Assembly (NCBI GenBank): GCA_949128115.1
Contig: OX421966.1
Location: forward strand, 36,101,042 to 36,165,041
Direction of reading: 5' to 3'
Length of the DNA: 64,000 nucleotides
Source of the DNA: Anaspis maculata
Taxonomy: Eukaryota > Arthropoda > Insecta > Coleoptera > Scraptiidae
Within the stretch, counting starts at the first letter, position 1, and every line of letters begins with the position of its first letter. The notes under the pieces were generated by a model. It was not told the DNA's origin and did not search any database. It worked only from the letters and a program-made list of their open reading frames with translations. A program made the position numbers and the translations under genes. Below are positions 23,920 to 34,129 of this stretch, piece by piece.

Positions 23920-24701
23920 GGGCATGTTCCGTTTTAGTAATATTCGTACCGAAACTCTGGTTACCCGGTCCGAATTGATAATATTACTTGTATTATTCGT
24001 AAATCGGACCACGGTTATTTTAACCAGAGGGAACCGAAGCGACCGGCGTTTGAGCTTGGTTACTCCGGTTAAAAACATGGCGGATGACATTACTTGCCAA
24101 TTTTGAAAGTTGGTTTTGAGTTTTGTCATGACACGAATCACGAAACGATCCCAGAGACTACAAATTACTTTCATACCGTCCGTTTACATGATTTTCTGCG
24201 ATATGGTTTGCCCTTGGAGCCAGGTACAAGCATACCTACAGGAGGGTACCTGCAGAAGAAGAGGCAGCTACCCTATACGTTGGCGGCCCAGCAGCGTGTT
24301 CTGCATTCTGCAGTTAAAGTCAGACACACTTCTCAAGCTTGCTCGGCCCAGGCCCTCGTTAAAAATGTCCATCTTGAACGCGAGGTATGTCTTGGACTTG
24401 AATTTCAATGTAACCCCATGTCGCAAAATGATAAGGGTTTGAGCAACGTAAAGGTAGGTATAGGTAGCGAGGTAGGTAGTAAGAGAGCTGGAAGCTTGTG
24501 ATGTGATTTCAAAACATGTACCCTTCACCATTTTTTGCTCTGCATGCTTTGCAGGCAGCCTGGATGTTTCAAAATCAAATTTCAACGTTTGACAACTTCA
24601 CATTGACGGAATATTGACCAGAGCGTTCCGAAATAACCGGTAACCATAAGGTACCGCTTTTTCGGTTACCGGTTCGAAGAGTTGTAAAACGGAACATGCC
24701 C
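23920..24701. mobile_element. PIF/Harbinger-type MITE, 782 bp
   Basis: Terminal repeats GGGCATGTTCCGTTTTA (left) and TAAAACGGAACATGCCC (right) bound the element, with a 3-bp TTA duplication (23917-23919 and 24702-24704). TTA/TAA duplications and GGG-starting ends are typical of PIF/Harbinger. Subterminal ACCGGTAACC-like blocks repeat in both orientations. Open frames inside show no DDE transposase or Myb/SANT motif. Confidence 0.85.
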
Positions 24702-24704
24702 TTA

Positions 24705-25237
24705 TTGTGACAGTATCGTCTTCCTCGAATTTCGCGCCTAATAATTAGAGGCGTTTGATTGGCCAGGGGTGTGGCTTAAAATTATTCATCCTTGTCTGAA
24801 CGTCTCTGTTCCCCATAAGAAATAGGTCTATTGGATAATCTTAGCCTATGTATACCTATACCTACTTAGATTTTGATTACCAAATTTCCCAATCTGGATA
24901 ATCGAAAGCTCCTGAAATTTACAATTGGTCACACTATTATTGGCAAACTCGAAGTTGACAGGATTAAGCTGACGTAAGAGTATATCACTCTACTAGTCGA
25001 ATATCGGATATGGCTTCGAATATTAAAAAAAAAAACCGTCCGAGTTATTATCATTAGTTATTACTATTATTTTGCTCGCGATAGTACCTATACCTACCGA
25101 CCTATTTTCCCAAACTTTTCTTCTATTTCCTTCAGAACTCATGAGCAGAATGTATATCAGACCCAGAATAAAAGGGACCCGGAGACCGAAAAACTGGTAC
25201 TTGATTTGTATGATGTAAAAATTCACAAAGCTATTGT
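24705..25237. other. no gene recognised
   Basis: AT-rich sequence between the Harbinger MITE and the hAT element. I see no gene or repeat structure. Confidence 0.35.
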
Positions 25238-25245
25238 AAAACAAT

Positions 25246-25847
25246 CAGTGCCGTGTTTTGAACAAATGGGGCCCCGGGCACTAGGCAATGAGGGGGCCCT
25301 CTTACAAAGGTATGCGAAGAAAAGAACGTGGATGAGGCAAACAGCACCGCAGGCTGAAACCCTCCGTCAAAAAAAGCGTAGAAACCCAGTGGCGTAGTCG
25401 GGAGTGGTAGCGCCACAGGCAAAAAATCTTGAAATAATAATGATTCTGATTCTATAATAATCGGCATAATTCAAGCGTTTTTACGATTTCGCTTTTTGAG
25501 TTTTTTTCACAATTATTAACTACTTACTCATTAAAAAAACTTTTTTCATAGAAATTTTGCTCTTGAAATTTTTTGACAGGAAACCGGTCTTTTCTGGATT
25601 AGTTTAGTGGGATTGGGATATGAGAACAATATTAGCTGCTTTCTTTCGGTCAGGATCACGGATCATGATTCGGAAATCCGCTGACTTGATTGGTTGGATT
25701 GGTTGCACGTGACACAGCCAACCAACCACGTAAACGGATTTCCGGATCATGATCCGTGATCCTGACCGAAAGAAAGCGGCTATTTTTTACAAAAATATTC
25801 GTTAGTTTTGGAAATTGTGGGAGCCTCGGGGGCTAAAGACGGCACTG
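25246..25847. mobile_element. hAT-type non-autonomous transposon, 602 bp, with nested insertions
   Basis: Terminal repeats CAGTGCCGTGTTTT at the left and GACGGCACTG at the right bound the element. It has a perfect 8-bp duplication AAAACAAT (25238-25245 and 25848-25855). The interior contains another hAT-like terminus (CAGTGGCGTAGTCGGG near 25389) and a 150-bp near-perfect hairpin at 25633-25782, so this is a nest. No transposase is present. Confidence 0.88.
25633..25782. repeat. 150-bp near-perfect hairpin nested in a hAT element
   Basis: The arm beginning TAGCTGCTTTCTTTCGGTCA (25633-25680) pairs with 25735-25782 over about 48 bases with roughly three mismatches. The region between also pairs partly (TTGGTTGG with CCAACCAA). 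The low arm divergence suggests recent amplification or selection for pairing. Confidence 0.85.
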
Positions 25848-26261
25848 AAAACAATTATGCAAATAATAATCAAAAGGACACATCTTCGTGGTTAGGAACG
25901 TAGTTCGATACTTGATTATTACCTAGAATGTTTAAGGTTTTTTCTTATGGGAATATTAAAATCTGAGAAGTATGTCAACCATACAAAGACTGAGCACTTC
26001 CAGAATTACATACTGACTGGAATTATCGCGGTTGTCGACAAAATGCTGAGAAGGGTAATGCAGGAAACTTTTGGAAAAAATTACAAATCTGTGGATAAAG
26101 ATAAAATAGAGAGACGTGTATAGGAGGCTGGGCAATAGAGCATGGCCGACACGCCGATACACGTATCGCCTTTATAGATACGGCGACCCAGTCCTATCCT
26201 GAAAATTAGTTCAAAAACCTAAGTCCATGATAACTTACATTTTTTGTTTCTTTCAACATAT

Positions 26262-26780
26262 TGTTACGAGCGGCGATCCCGTGCGTTCGGGTAAACACGC
26301 GATCTTCATGGATTCTTCCATCCATCAGATCGCAGTGTACAAGTGCAGAGTGTTCTTGTGCATTCCAGAGCGTGCGTGTACGTGAAACTGAATGGGGAGA
26401 TTCCAACGCTCGATCAGAACACATCTCTCCATTTGGCGGCGGCGCCGGCTCTAGATGCACGGCAGAATTATACGCCAAAGGTGTGTGATTATTCGAGAGT
26501 CGTCAAGAAATCGTATGCCGGGTCACTGCGGAATCTGCTGGAAAGTTCTGGAGCACTAATCGGAGGCCCTATATAGGGCATGCATCAACCGTCAGCTCAC
26601 GAGCAGTATTGAATTGGAATGCGAAGTGGTAGCGAGCGGATAAAAGCAAAGTACCTGCGATATATTTCCAAGTAGATAATTGTTGGTGTGCGTATTCATT
26701 GTAGTACGCAGTAATAAACAGTGTGTGTTTCAAAACGATCGTCTCAATTAGATTCGAACCCGTACGCGAAATACGTAACA
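26262..26780 (+). mobile_element. solo LTR (519 bp), plus orientation
   Basis: It begins TGTTACGAGCGG and ends ATACGTAACA, with 4-bp duplication ATAT at 26258-26261 and 26781-26784. Internal marks are a CCCTATATAGGGC TATA box followed about 100 bases later by GCAGTAATAAACAG (AATAAA). It is the same family as the LTR at 12910-13332, which is about 100 bp shorter. No pol or gag is attached, so it arose by LTR-LTR recombination or internal loss. Confidence 0.88.
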
Positions 26781-26784
26781 ATAT

Positions 26785-28157
26785 GTTCAATTCAATTTAT
26801 AGATTCGGTAAATTTTCTTACGAGAATTTATTCAAAAAGTTATTCTTTCACTTGAAATTTCTATGTTTCAGTATTTTCTGTTGTTCCAAATATTAAAATC
26901 AATATCAAACATGCAGGGATAAAATTTTCAATAATTATATCCTTTACATATTACATATTGCAATTTGGTTTATTCATCTAAACATGTCAGATAATTTAGG
27001 GGAAATTCGCATTTTGAATGATGTGAGTCCTATTTGGGGGATTTTGATATACGACCAAAATACTTTGCTTTGCATAATTAATCAGAAGTACGATTTCAAT
27101 GAAGACTGAATATGAATAAGTCCGTCCTGGTTGTTTCTATAACCCAAAAAAATCACTGATACGCACGAAATAAAACCTCATTCATTCCAATATGAGTTCA
27201 GCGTGTATTTGTAGTTTGAGGTTGGAAGGTCATAAATGCATGACAACCTTTGTGGGTTACACTTTTTACTCCAGAAGTTGAATTGGATGCTGTTCCATAA
27301 TTTTCTTGAAAATACTTGAGGCCCAATCTCAATGACTCCGACTTGTAGTGTTGTCGTCTAGAGTTAGACTTTCTAGACTCTTGTCTTGAAAAGGCGTCAA
27401 GACTTAGACAAGATCTCTAGAAACTCTTGTCTTGAAATTTCTAGACAAGGCAAGAGTAGGGCTGTCAAGATCAAGAATCTTGACTAGACTCTTGAAAATA
27501 AAAATGAAAAAAAACAACAGATATTTCCTCTTTGTTGACGGTTTTTATTGTCCACTGAATGTGTGATTTGCTTGAGGATTTCTTGCAGAGTTGATTGACA
27601 ACTCAAAATAACATAATCAAGGGTGAAAGTTATGACAAAATACTACTCAAAACTATATTTACTTGAAATGGAAATGATTGCAATGGGTTTTTATAATATT
27701 TTCTTTTTATTTAATTGAACCAAAGTACCGAGATCAATACAGACGTTATAAAATATCTCGTTTCAAAAGCCCATACTTTTCTCAGAAAAAAATCTGGGGA
27801 TTTGGGAGTTTGAATTGGAAAAATAATGAAGTGATAAATCTGTTCTGCGCTTGCGCATTAGGCAGGCCACCATGTCATTATGCATTGGCAACAGCCTGAC
27901 CGCTGTTGTCAGGCTGTGTCTGATAGGCAGCCTACAGTCGATGAATATTCACTAGTTACGATTAAAAATTAAGAAAACAGAACAACACAATGCAGCATCT
28001 TTCTGTATATTGTAATTTTATATATCAGCAGAAGACAATTTGATTTCCTGTTAATTTGTAGTGGCAGTTCACTATAAATTAATCAATTCTGCATCAGAGA
28101 ATAGTGAAAGCGTTGCCAGAGAGATGCCAGATCGAATTCTGTTCTTTCATATTAAAT
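26785..28157. other. no gene recognised
   Basis: AT-rich. It holds a cluster of CTAGAC/CTTGTC motifs (27340-27490, listed separately) and a small CAGCCTGAC/GTCAGGCTG hairpin near 27892-27914. No gene was seen. Confidence 0.35.
27340..27490. repeat. cluster of short TCTAGA / CTTGTC / TCTTGAC motifs
   Basis: More than ten copies, in both orientations, of the related hexamers CTAGAC, TCTTGTC, TCTTGA and TCAAGAC fill 150 bases. Order is irregular, so it is not a simple tandem repeat. The meaning is unknown. Confidence 0.5.
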
Positions 28158-31100
28158 ATTTTTTTTTTTATAGGTGTATATTTCATAAAATTATTTTGTA
28201 TACATAGGTATATCTTAAAAAGAAAAATAAGCAAAAAAATTGTGTATAACTCAGGTAAAAATATAAAATATTTCTGCCAATGATTCTGTAGTTGGAAAAG
28301 TTCCCATGACTGAAATGGCATTAGCTTTTTGTATAGTCCCACTGATACGTTGGGTTAAAAAAGATTTTGAACGGGACTCTCCAGTTTGACGGTGTAAAAG
28401 TCTTCCTAAACTGTCAATGAATCCAATCGCTTCTTCGCACCAAGCGCCTAGGGTCTCCACCGCAAATGGGACGAACAGGAAGTCTTCCTGTAGCTTGGAG
28501 TATTTTCGCTTTTTCAAGTTTGCGGCTTTTTTGGCAGCGTACCCTGCTTGTTCTCTGGAGTGGTCCACATTTGACGGTGCAATTGTGTCGGTGCAGGTGG
28601 CATCCCACACCAAGCACTGTCCATTCTCCCATGGTATTAGTGTTACTCCATCCACTCGCTTACCATCTTCTCGACACAGTCCACATGGTTCTAGACGGGC
28701 CGGAATTTTTGCAGAAATGAGCGAACGGCAGATGATAGAATTCAGCTCTTGATGGCGGAAAAAACGGCCTGCACTTTTGGAACAACTCAGTCCATGGAGT
28801 CCATACTCATTCACTCGCTCTCCGCATATGCAGTAATGGGGTTTGCATATTTTGCATCCCAAGCGTATGCAGACTGCAATTCTAAAAGAATTGTTGTCGA
28901 AAAGTGTACCAATAGCACGGGATGGAAGTGCCTGGAGCCAGGCGTTTGCTTCTTTTCTTTGGGTAGCCAAGTGAGTGGCTTTCTGAATGTCTGTTGTTGG
29001 CATGATTCCATTATTGATACGGACTAAATTCACCATGTCCCAGTTTTTTTGGAAAAGGGGGTCTTGAGGAAATTGGTCAGGGTTCAGCGAACTCCACTCA
29101 GCAAGAGCCTCCTCAACGTAAGAAATCTTTGGCTTGTCTGCATCTTTAAGATTTAACATCATATTGACAAGTTTAGATACTCCGAAAGTTGATGAAAGGA
29201 AAGCTGGTAGGAAAATGTCTTGTAGTTTTCTAATGCCAACTCCACCTTGCATAACCGGGAGAGAGGCCTTGGCGTATGCAAAGGGTGACAACTTACAATT
29301 AAATAAAAATTCCATTGTCCCCTTTATAAGTTCGTCCGCTTCAATTATGAAACTCTTATGTTTCCATAATGGTGTGGTTCTCATTATGTAAGTTAATTTT
29401 GGAATGGCAAAACAGTTCCGCAACAAATAATAGGCAACATGTTGTTTATCAAGCTGCTTCAGTCTGTTGAGCATCAACTTCATCTCTTCTAGTTTATCTT
29501 GGAGAATTTGGTCGCAAGATCCCTCGGTGATTGGTGCTCCTAGTAACGCCACGTCATTAACAATTTTGATTCCAGGGGAAAGTTTTTGAAATTTTTCAAG
29601 AACCAGATGATCCACTTTACCACAAACGTGTAGCTCGCATTTTGAAGAATTGATCAACAATCCGATCTTCTTGAAATGTTCAACGACGACCTCGAAATCA
29701 GAGAGAACTTTGTCTGGTTTATCGGCGATGGTTCCGTCATCCAAATAAAAAGTGATCAGTTCGGAGGACAGCAGCTCAATAACGGGGTGAATCGATAAAC
29801 AAAATAATAACGGTCCTGCCGGGTCTCCCTGTTGGCAACCAGAAGACGAAGGGATAGTCCAATCACTGTAGAACAGAAGTGAAGATTCGGAGTAAGATTG
29901 CCAGAAGAATGGATAAAGAAGTGGAGTGCATTCTTTCACGCAGTGCAACATAGCGTCCCTGTGAACTGTGTTGAATGCATTGGCAAAATCAATTTTTAAA
30001 AGAACTTTTCCTGAACTATGATTCTGATCCAAATATGTTCTTGTAGCATGAACTGCAGCTTCACATCCACCGCTTGTTGCAAAACCTAGTTGTTTCGGTC
30101 GAAGCATATTTCCAATAGTATCTTTGACTGAGTAACATCCCAACTTAGCAGCTAAACGTCTCAGAGTATTCCCGACAGCGATGGGGCGGACACCTCCGGT
30201 TTTTTTGTTCAACGCGCATAGGTTGGCGCCGAAAAATAAGGGAAGTACTTGTTCGTTTATTTTGCCGGCCAGCGTAAAGTTGCAAAATTTGGTGAGAGAT
30301 TTGATAAGACGGGAAGCTGCATCACCATTGCCATTGGATACAAGATCCTTGAGGTGCTGAGGTCTTAGTCCGTCTATTCCTCCACTGGATCCATTTGGAA
30401 AACTAGCGATAGCCTTCCTAACATCCGCTTCTGAGACGCTTAGTGTTTCATCACCGATGACTGGAGGTGTTGGGAAGTCCATTGTTTTATTGGGATTTGG
30501 GTGTTTGTCCAACAGATTCTTATAGGTGCTCTCATTTTCCGGGGCCAGTGAGTCGCTAGATGCCAAGATTTTCACAGCTCCTCGAATATCTCCTTCTGAT
30601 ACTTTGGATTCGACTCTTCTTGATAGCGAAGTAGTTTTTGTCCCAATGTTGCTGTAATTTTCGATAGTACCTCTTATGTTTTGCTTCACCAGTCTTGCTA
30701 GAGAAAATTTTTTTTCTGATTTTTCTGGAACACAGAGACAAGAGAACGCGAAAGTTAAGAGAAGGCTCCAAGAATGCATGTCATTTGTTTTCACAACACA
30801 ATCCAGAACTTCTGAGAATTTTGTCGCTGCAGCAAATCGGGCTCCTTTTGGGATCCTTTTCAAGATTTTGATTTTACGTTTCTTCTCAGATATCTGCTTA
30901 GACAACTGATGGATTGTTGAGCTTTTTTCCGTAGAAGATGTAGACAGGTCTTTGTGTTTCCGTTTGATGTGAATATTAAGCCCTCGTTGGCCCTTGTAGT
31001 TTTGCTTGTTTGTGTTAGAGCAATGGGGACACGGAAGAAGAGTTGCGAGGGATGTGGTATTCATGTCTTGATCATTGTGTGACGCTTCATAATCGTGAAG

Positions 31101-31500
31101 AGACCATTTGGATTTATGTGTGTCCAGTTCTTCTACTTCATGTGAATGAAATTCCCTCGCATTTTCCACATTCGAAGAAGGCAAATGACATAAGCTGTCA
31201 TCTGGATTGCATTTTGCTGAATTTCTTTGATGATCTTGATGAATGCTGTCCCACTTTGAACAACCTGCATCTCTAATGTCTTGCGAGGATATCGAAAACT
31301 TCCTGGTCTTATTTGAACTTGTATTTGTCGGGTATTTTCTTAAAAAATACCCAGCTTCAGATTCGGTGTCACTGCTTGACATTTTTTTTCTAATAATATT
31401 AATAAATATTATATATTAAATATTAAAATATCAAATAACTTTCAAATAAATCAATTAATTTTGTTCTTTTTTTTTTCAGCAATGTAAAGGCCGTCTTTTT
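28158..31500 (-). mobile_element. non-LTR retrotransposon with RLE-type endonuclease (whole element)
   Basis: The element encloses the intact 1043-codon frame at 28251-31382. The 3' side (lower coordinates on +) has a short UTR and ends in an A run at about 28160-28170 on the minus strand. The 5' boundary is not fixed. I place it in the AT-rich leader within about 120 bases upstream of the start. No target duplication could be read. Confidence 0.6.
28251..31382 (-). CDS. reverse transcriptase / restriction-like endonuclease protein of an R2-type non-LTR retrotransposon
   Basis: This intact 1043-residue protein reads from ATG (31382-31380) to a stop at 28251. A lone C2H2 zinc finger (Cys118, Cys121, His138, His143) in a hydrophilic N-terminus suggests nucleic-acid binding. 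The reverse transcriptase spans about 330-600: motif A LLKIDFANAF (Asp465), motif B GCQQGDPAGPLLF (515-527), motif C FYLDDG (545-550). A thumb/linker follows. The C-terminal third has a Cys/His cluster (Cys843, Cys846, Cys851, Cys853, His863, Cys867; GLHGLSC), then a PD-(D/E)XK-type nuclease with Asp911 in KRVDG, Asp927 in LVWDAT and Glu976. This order, finger-RT-CCHC-RLE, is that of R2-like early-branching non-LTR elements that integrate by target-primed reverse transcription. The exact clade is uncertain. All catalytic motifs look intact, unlike every other coding remnant here. Relatives lie at 33403 and 52163. Confidence 0.9.
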   Translation of the reverse strand: MSSSDTESEAGYFLRKYPTNTSSNKTRKFSISSQDIRDAGCSKWDSIHQDHQRNSAKCNPDDSLCHLPSSNVENAREFHSHEVEELDTHKSKWSLHDYEASHNDQDMNTTSLATLLPCPHCSNTNKQNYKGQRGLNIHIKRKHKDLSTSSTEKSSTIHQLSKQISEKKRKIKILKRIPKGARFAAATKFSEVLDCVVKTNDMHSWSLLLTFAFSCLCVPEKSEKKFSLARLVKQNIRGTIENYSNIGTKTTSLSRRVESKVSEGDIRGAVKILASSDSLAPENESTYKNLLDKHPNPNKTMDFPTPPVIGDETLSVSEADVRKAIASFPNGSSGGIDGLRPQHLKDLVSNGNGDAASRLIKSLTKFCNFTLAGKINEQVLPLFFGANLCALNKKTGGVRPIAVGNTLRRLAAKLGCYSVKDTIGNMLRPKQLGFATSGGCEAAVHATRTYLDQNHSSGKVLLKIDFANAFNTVHRDAMLHCVKECTPLLYPFFWQSYSESSLLFYSDWTIPSSSGCQQGDPAGPLLFCLSIHPVIELLSSELITFYLDDGTIADKPDKVLSDFEVVVEHFKKIGLLINSSKCELHVCGKVDHLVLEKFQKLSPGIKIVNDVALLGAPITEGSCDQILQDKLEEMKLMLNRLKQLDKQHVAYYLLRNCFAIPKLTYIMRTTPLWKHKSFIIEADELIKGTMEFLFNCKLSPFAYAKASLPVMQGGVGIRKLQDIFLPAFLSSTFGVSKLVNMMLNLKDADKPKISYVEEALAEWSSLNPDQFPQDPLFQKNWDMVNLVRINNGIMPTTDIQKATHLATQRKEANAWLQALPSRAIGTLFDNNSFRIAVCIRLGCKICKPHYCICGERVNEYGLHGLSCSKSAGRFFRHQELNSIICRSLISAKIPARLEPCGLCREDGKRVDGVTLIPWENGQCLVWDATCTDTIAPSNVDHSREQAGYAAKKAANLKKRKYSKLQEDFLFVPFAVETLGAWCEEAIGFIDSLGRLLHRQTGESRSKSFLTQRISGTIQKANAISVMGTFPTTESLAEIFYIFT

Positions 31501-32858
31501 GGCATCAGGTATGCTGCACTACTTTTATTTTGTATCGTTGCTTTTTGTGACACAGGGTGGATTCTAACATTTTGATTGATTCTTTTGTACTATTTTGGAT
31601 AAGGCACATCAATATGGGGCTCATATACAGTTGAATCACCTTTGGACCTCCTGTATATCCTTTGCTGATGTCTTTTGTTTCGAAATGTTTCTTTCAGAAC
31701 CAATCGACAACACTTTTTGGACTCAGCTATTATTCTTTTAGTTTAATTCATATCGAGCATTCCAGAAGCTTGTGAAGGCACAATACTGATGAAATATTGT
31801 TCATCAATATGGAAATATCAGAACTGATTGATATTCCATTGACACCTTCACTCCGCCCTGTTGGAAATGTCAAACTCGAAAATCAAATTTTTCTTAATGA
31901 AAAAAAATAAAAAAATATATTCGCAATTTTTTTTTCTATCTCAACTGTCACGTTTAGCTTTGATGTAGACTGTCAACATCTTCACAAGTTTTGAAGACAA
32001 TATTTCTAGCTATAGGCAAAAATCTCTTTTTTTTTGTTTTTTTTTTGGTTGAGTTAATGTTATTAATATCAACAGATACGAGAAAAAAATCGGTACGAAA
32101 CAATTTTTGTAGACAGTTTTATAGCCATGATTTTTTATGAAACTTAATTGAATATCTCTGATGATTAGCGCAATATAAGCAGAAAATTGGATCGAAGGAC
32201 CATTTTTCCAAGATGGCGGCTTGAGCTCAATAGGTAGAGTTGGGGACTATTAGTATGTTTATCAGTACACCTTACCGGACATTACTGCCAAATTTCCAAA
32301 GCTCCAACAGTTTTTTCCTTTAAACGGAAACATTTGTTTTCATTTTACTGGCCTACCAGTCGAGTCAGTGTTGCCGCTAATCGATCTAGCATCCTCGATA
32401 TAAATGAGGAAATAATATACACTTTATTATACAGTGCCGGTATTGCCAGTAATTACATACGACCAATTTTGATTTCTTTCGGAATCCAGCCGCCATTTAC
32501 AACAAGTAGCAAAGTCCTCACGAGGGTGAATCTCATGAGCGCATTTTCGGAGCGCAGATAAGTACACTGTTCACTGTTACCTGTGAACAGATTGTCTCAA
32601 AACTACCACAAAAATCATCAATCTTTATGAAAACACGAGTGGTCAATAATAAATTAAAACGACAGAATGACATCAACCAAAGCTAGAAAATATCCTAAAT
32701 GAGTGAGAATGATACCTATATCGATCACAAGCACGAAGCCAGAAGCAGCTTGTTGAACCCTAGCGCCGTGACTTGAAAATCGCATCCGCATATAAGTGCA
32801 TAAGAGATTTAGTCGAACATTTTATTATTATTTAATAAAAATATTGTAAAATTGATAA
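31501..32858. other. no gene recognised
   Basis: AT-rich with T runs. A CACAGGGTGGATTC motif near 31551 may be a lone foldback terminus. A 75-codon frame (32334-32561, +) shows no motif. Confidence 0.35.
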
Positions 32859-33182
32859 AGGGATCCATGGTGCTCAAAATGCGGCAAAATATATATAGGT
32901 CGCACAATAAGATCTTTCAAAATTAGACTAAATGAGCACCGCAGGGAACTACCTGCGTTCGATATAAAATCAAACTTTACAAGACATGTAGTTGCCGAAG
33001 GTCATGATTTTGCTTTTAATTGTTTAAAACCAGTCCAAAAACTTGACAACAGACACCTAATTGAATTTTCTGAAATTTTGCAAATAAAAAAACAATACAA
33101 TCTTGATCCAGATAGCCTCCTCAACGAACAAACCGATTTTGACAACATCTACATTATACCAGCTCTACTCCCAATTTTATAA
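32859..33182 (+). pseudogene. Penelope-like element, C-terminal GIY-YIG endonuclease fragment
   Basis: An open frame of about 107 codons without a start codon reads CSKCGKIYIGRTIRSFKIRL, NEHRRELPAF, FTRHVVAEGHDF, later LIEFSEIL and SLLNEQTDF, then stops at 33180-33182. It holds the GIY-YIG endonuclease signature of Penelope-like retroelements: K-I-Y then Y-I-G, a conserved Arg (SFKIR), E-H, the C-x2-C plus H-x5-H pairs of the CCHH motif, and an N-E near the end. The reverse transcriptase expected upstream is absent, and a stop lies just before Cys, so the copy is 5'-truncated. The remaining domain has no internal stop, which suggests a fairly young insertion. An AT-rich tail with GCCGAAACTCG follows near 33310. 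Confidence 0.8.
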
Positions 33183-33402
33183 TCCTCTCCTTCATTTTCT
33201 TTTGTTGTTTTACCTGTTACGTCTATTCTTCATTGTTACATCATTACTTAGACATAAAGTTCTATGCTATGTCAAATTAGTTTTGAAAATGGCTTTATAC
33301 ATTTAACTAGCCGAAACTCGAGTAAACAATATAAAAAACAAGTGGAGAAGACTTATTTACTACAACTTTATAAAAATATTGTATAATAAAAGTTTCACAA
33401 CA

Positions 33403-34050
33403 CTATAAAAATTGTTCCCCAATGTTTCCAGCAGGGAAAGTACCCATAATGGATGCTGCATTCCCGCGAATTATTGCCAGACTGATGCGTTGGAGTAAAA
33501 ACTCGCTGGATCTTTTCTCGTGATTTTGTTTAGTGATCCGGCATCCTATCTCTCTAATGAATTTCAAACCATCCAAGTTCCAACATCCCATGGTTTCAAT
33601 GACTACTGGGATGAATTCGTAATCCTTCGTGAGGTTGGCGTATTTCCTGGATTTCTCGTCCTCTCGCTTGTTGGCAGCAAATCTTTCGATAGAGGAAGAA
33701 TTGTTGAGGACGCTTGGTGCAACGGTGTCTGTACAGGTGAAGTCCCAGATAACAGGTTTGCCCTTTCTCCAAGGTATTAAGGTCATACCATCGTGTTTCT
33801 TTCCGTCTAAACGGGAGCATCCTACTGGTTCCAAAATAGATGGGATGTTAGCTGAACGGAGTGCACGGCAAATAAGGTCGTTTACTGAGGAATGACGTGA
33901 GATTCTTCCTGCCGATTTGACACAGGATAAACCATGAAGTCCCCTTCGGTCGACGGGTGCACCGCAAATGCATTTATGAGGTACACATAAAGGGCAACCT
34001 AAACGCAGAGAAATGGCAATTCGAAAGCATTCGTCGGAAGTGAAGTTAAG
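33403..34050 (-). pseudogene. 5'-truncated R2-type element, endonuclease end (subfamily 2)
   Basis: About 215 codons stay open from 34050 down to a stop at 33403. They carry DECFRIAISLRLGCPLC, CICGAPVDRRGLHGLSC, then HDGMTLIPW, VIWDFTCTDTVAPS, a VIETMGCW block and LQRISLAI, ending MGTFPAGNIG. This matches residues about 830-1030 of the intact protein at 28251, including the Cys/His cluster and nuclease Asp residues. The reverse transcriptase is missing, as expected from 5' truncation during target-primed reverse transcription. It is closer to the fragment at 52163 than to the intact copy. Confidence 0.85.
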
Positions 34051-34129
34051 TGCATAAGTATAGATTCCGCATAAAAATAGAGATATCTTCCTTGAGAATG
34101 AATTAATCAGTTTGATTTTTTCACGAAAA

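Noticed and set aside
24094..24585. Open frames of 105-135 codons inside the PIF/Harbinger MITE
   Set aside because: No transposase or Myb-like motif; three frames on both strands overlap.
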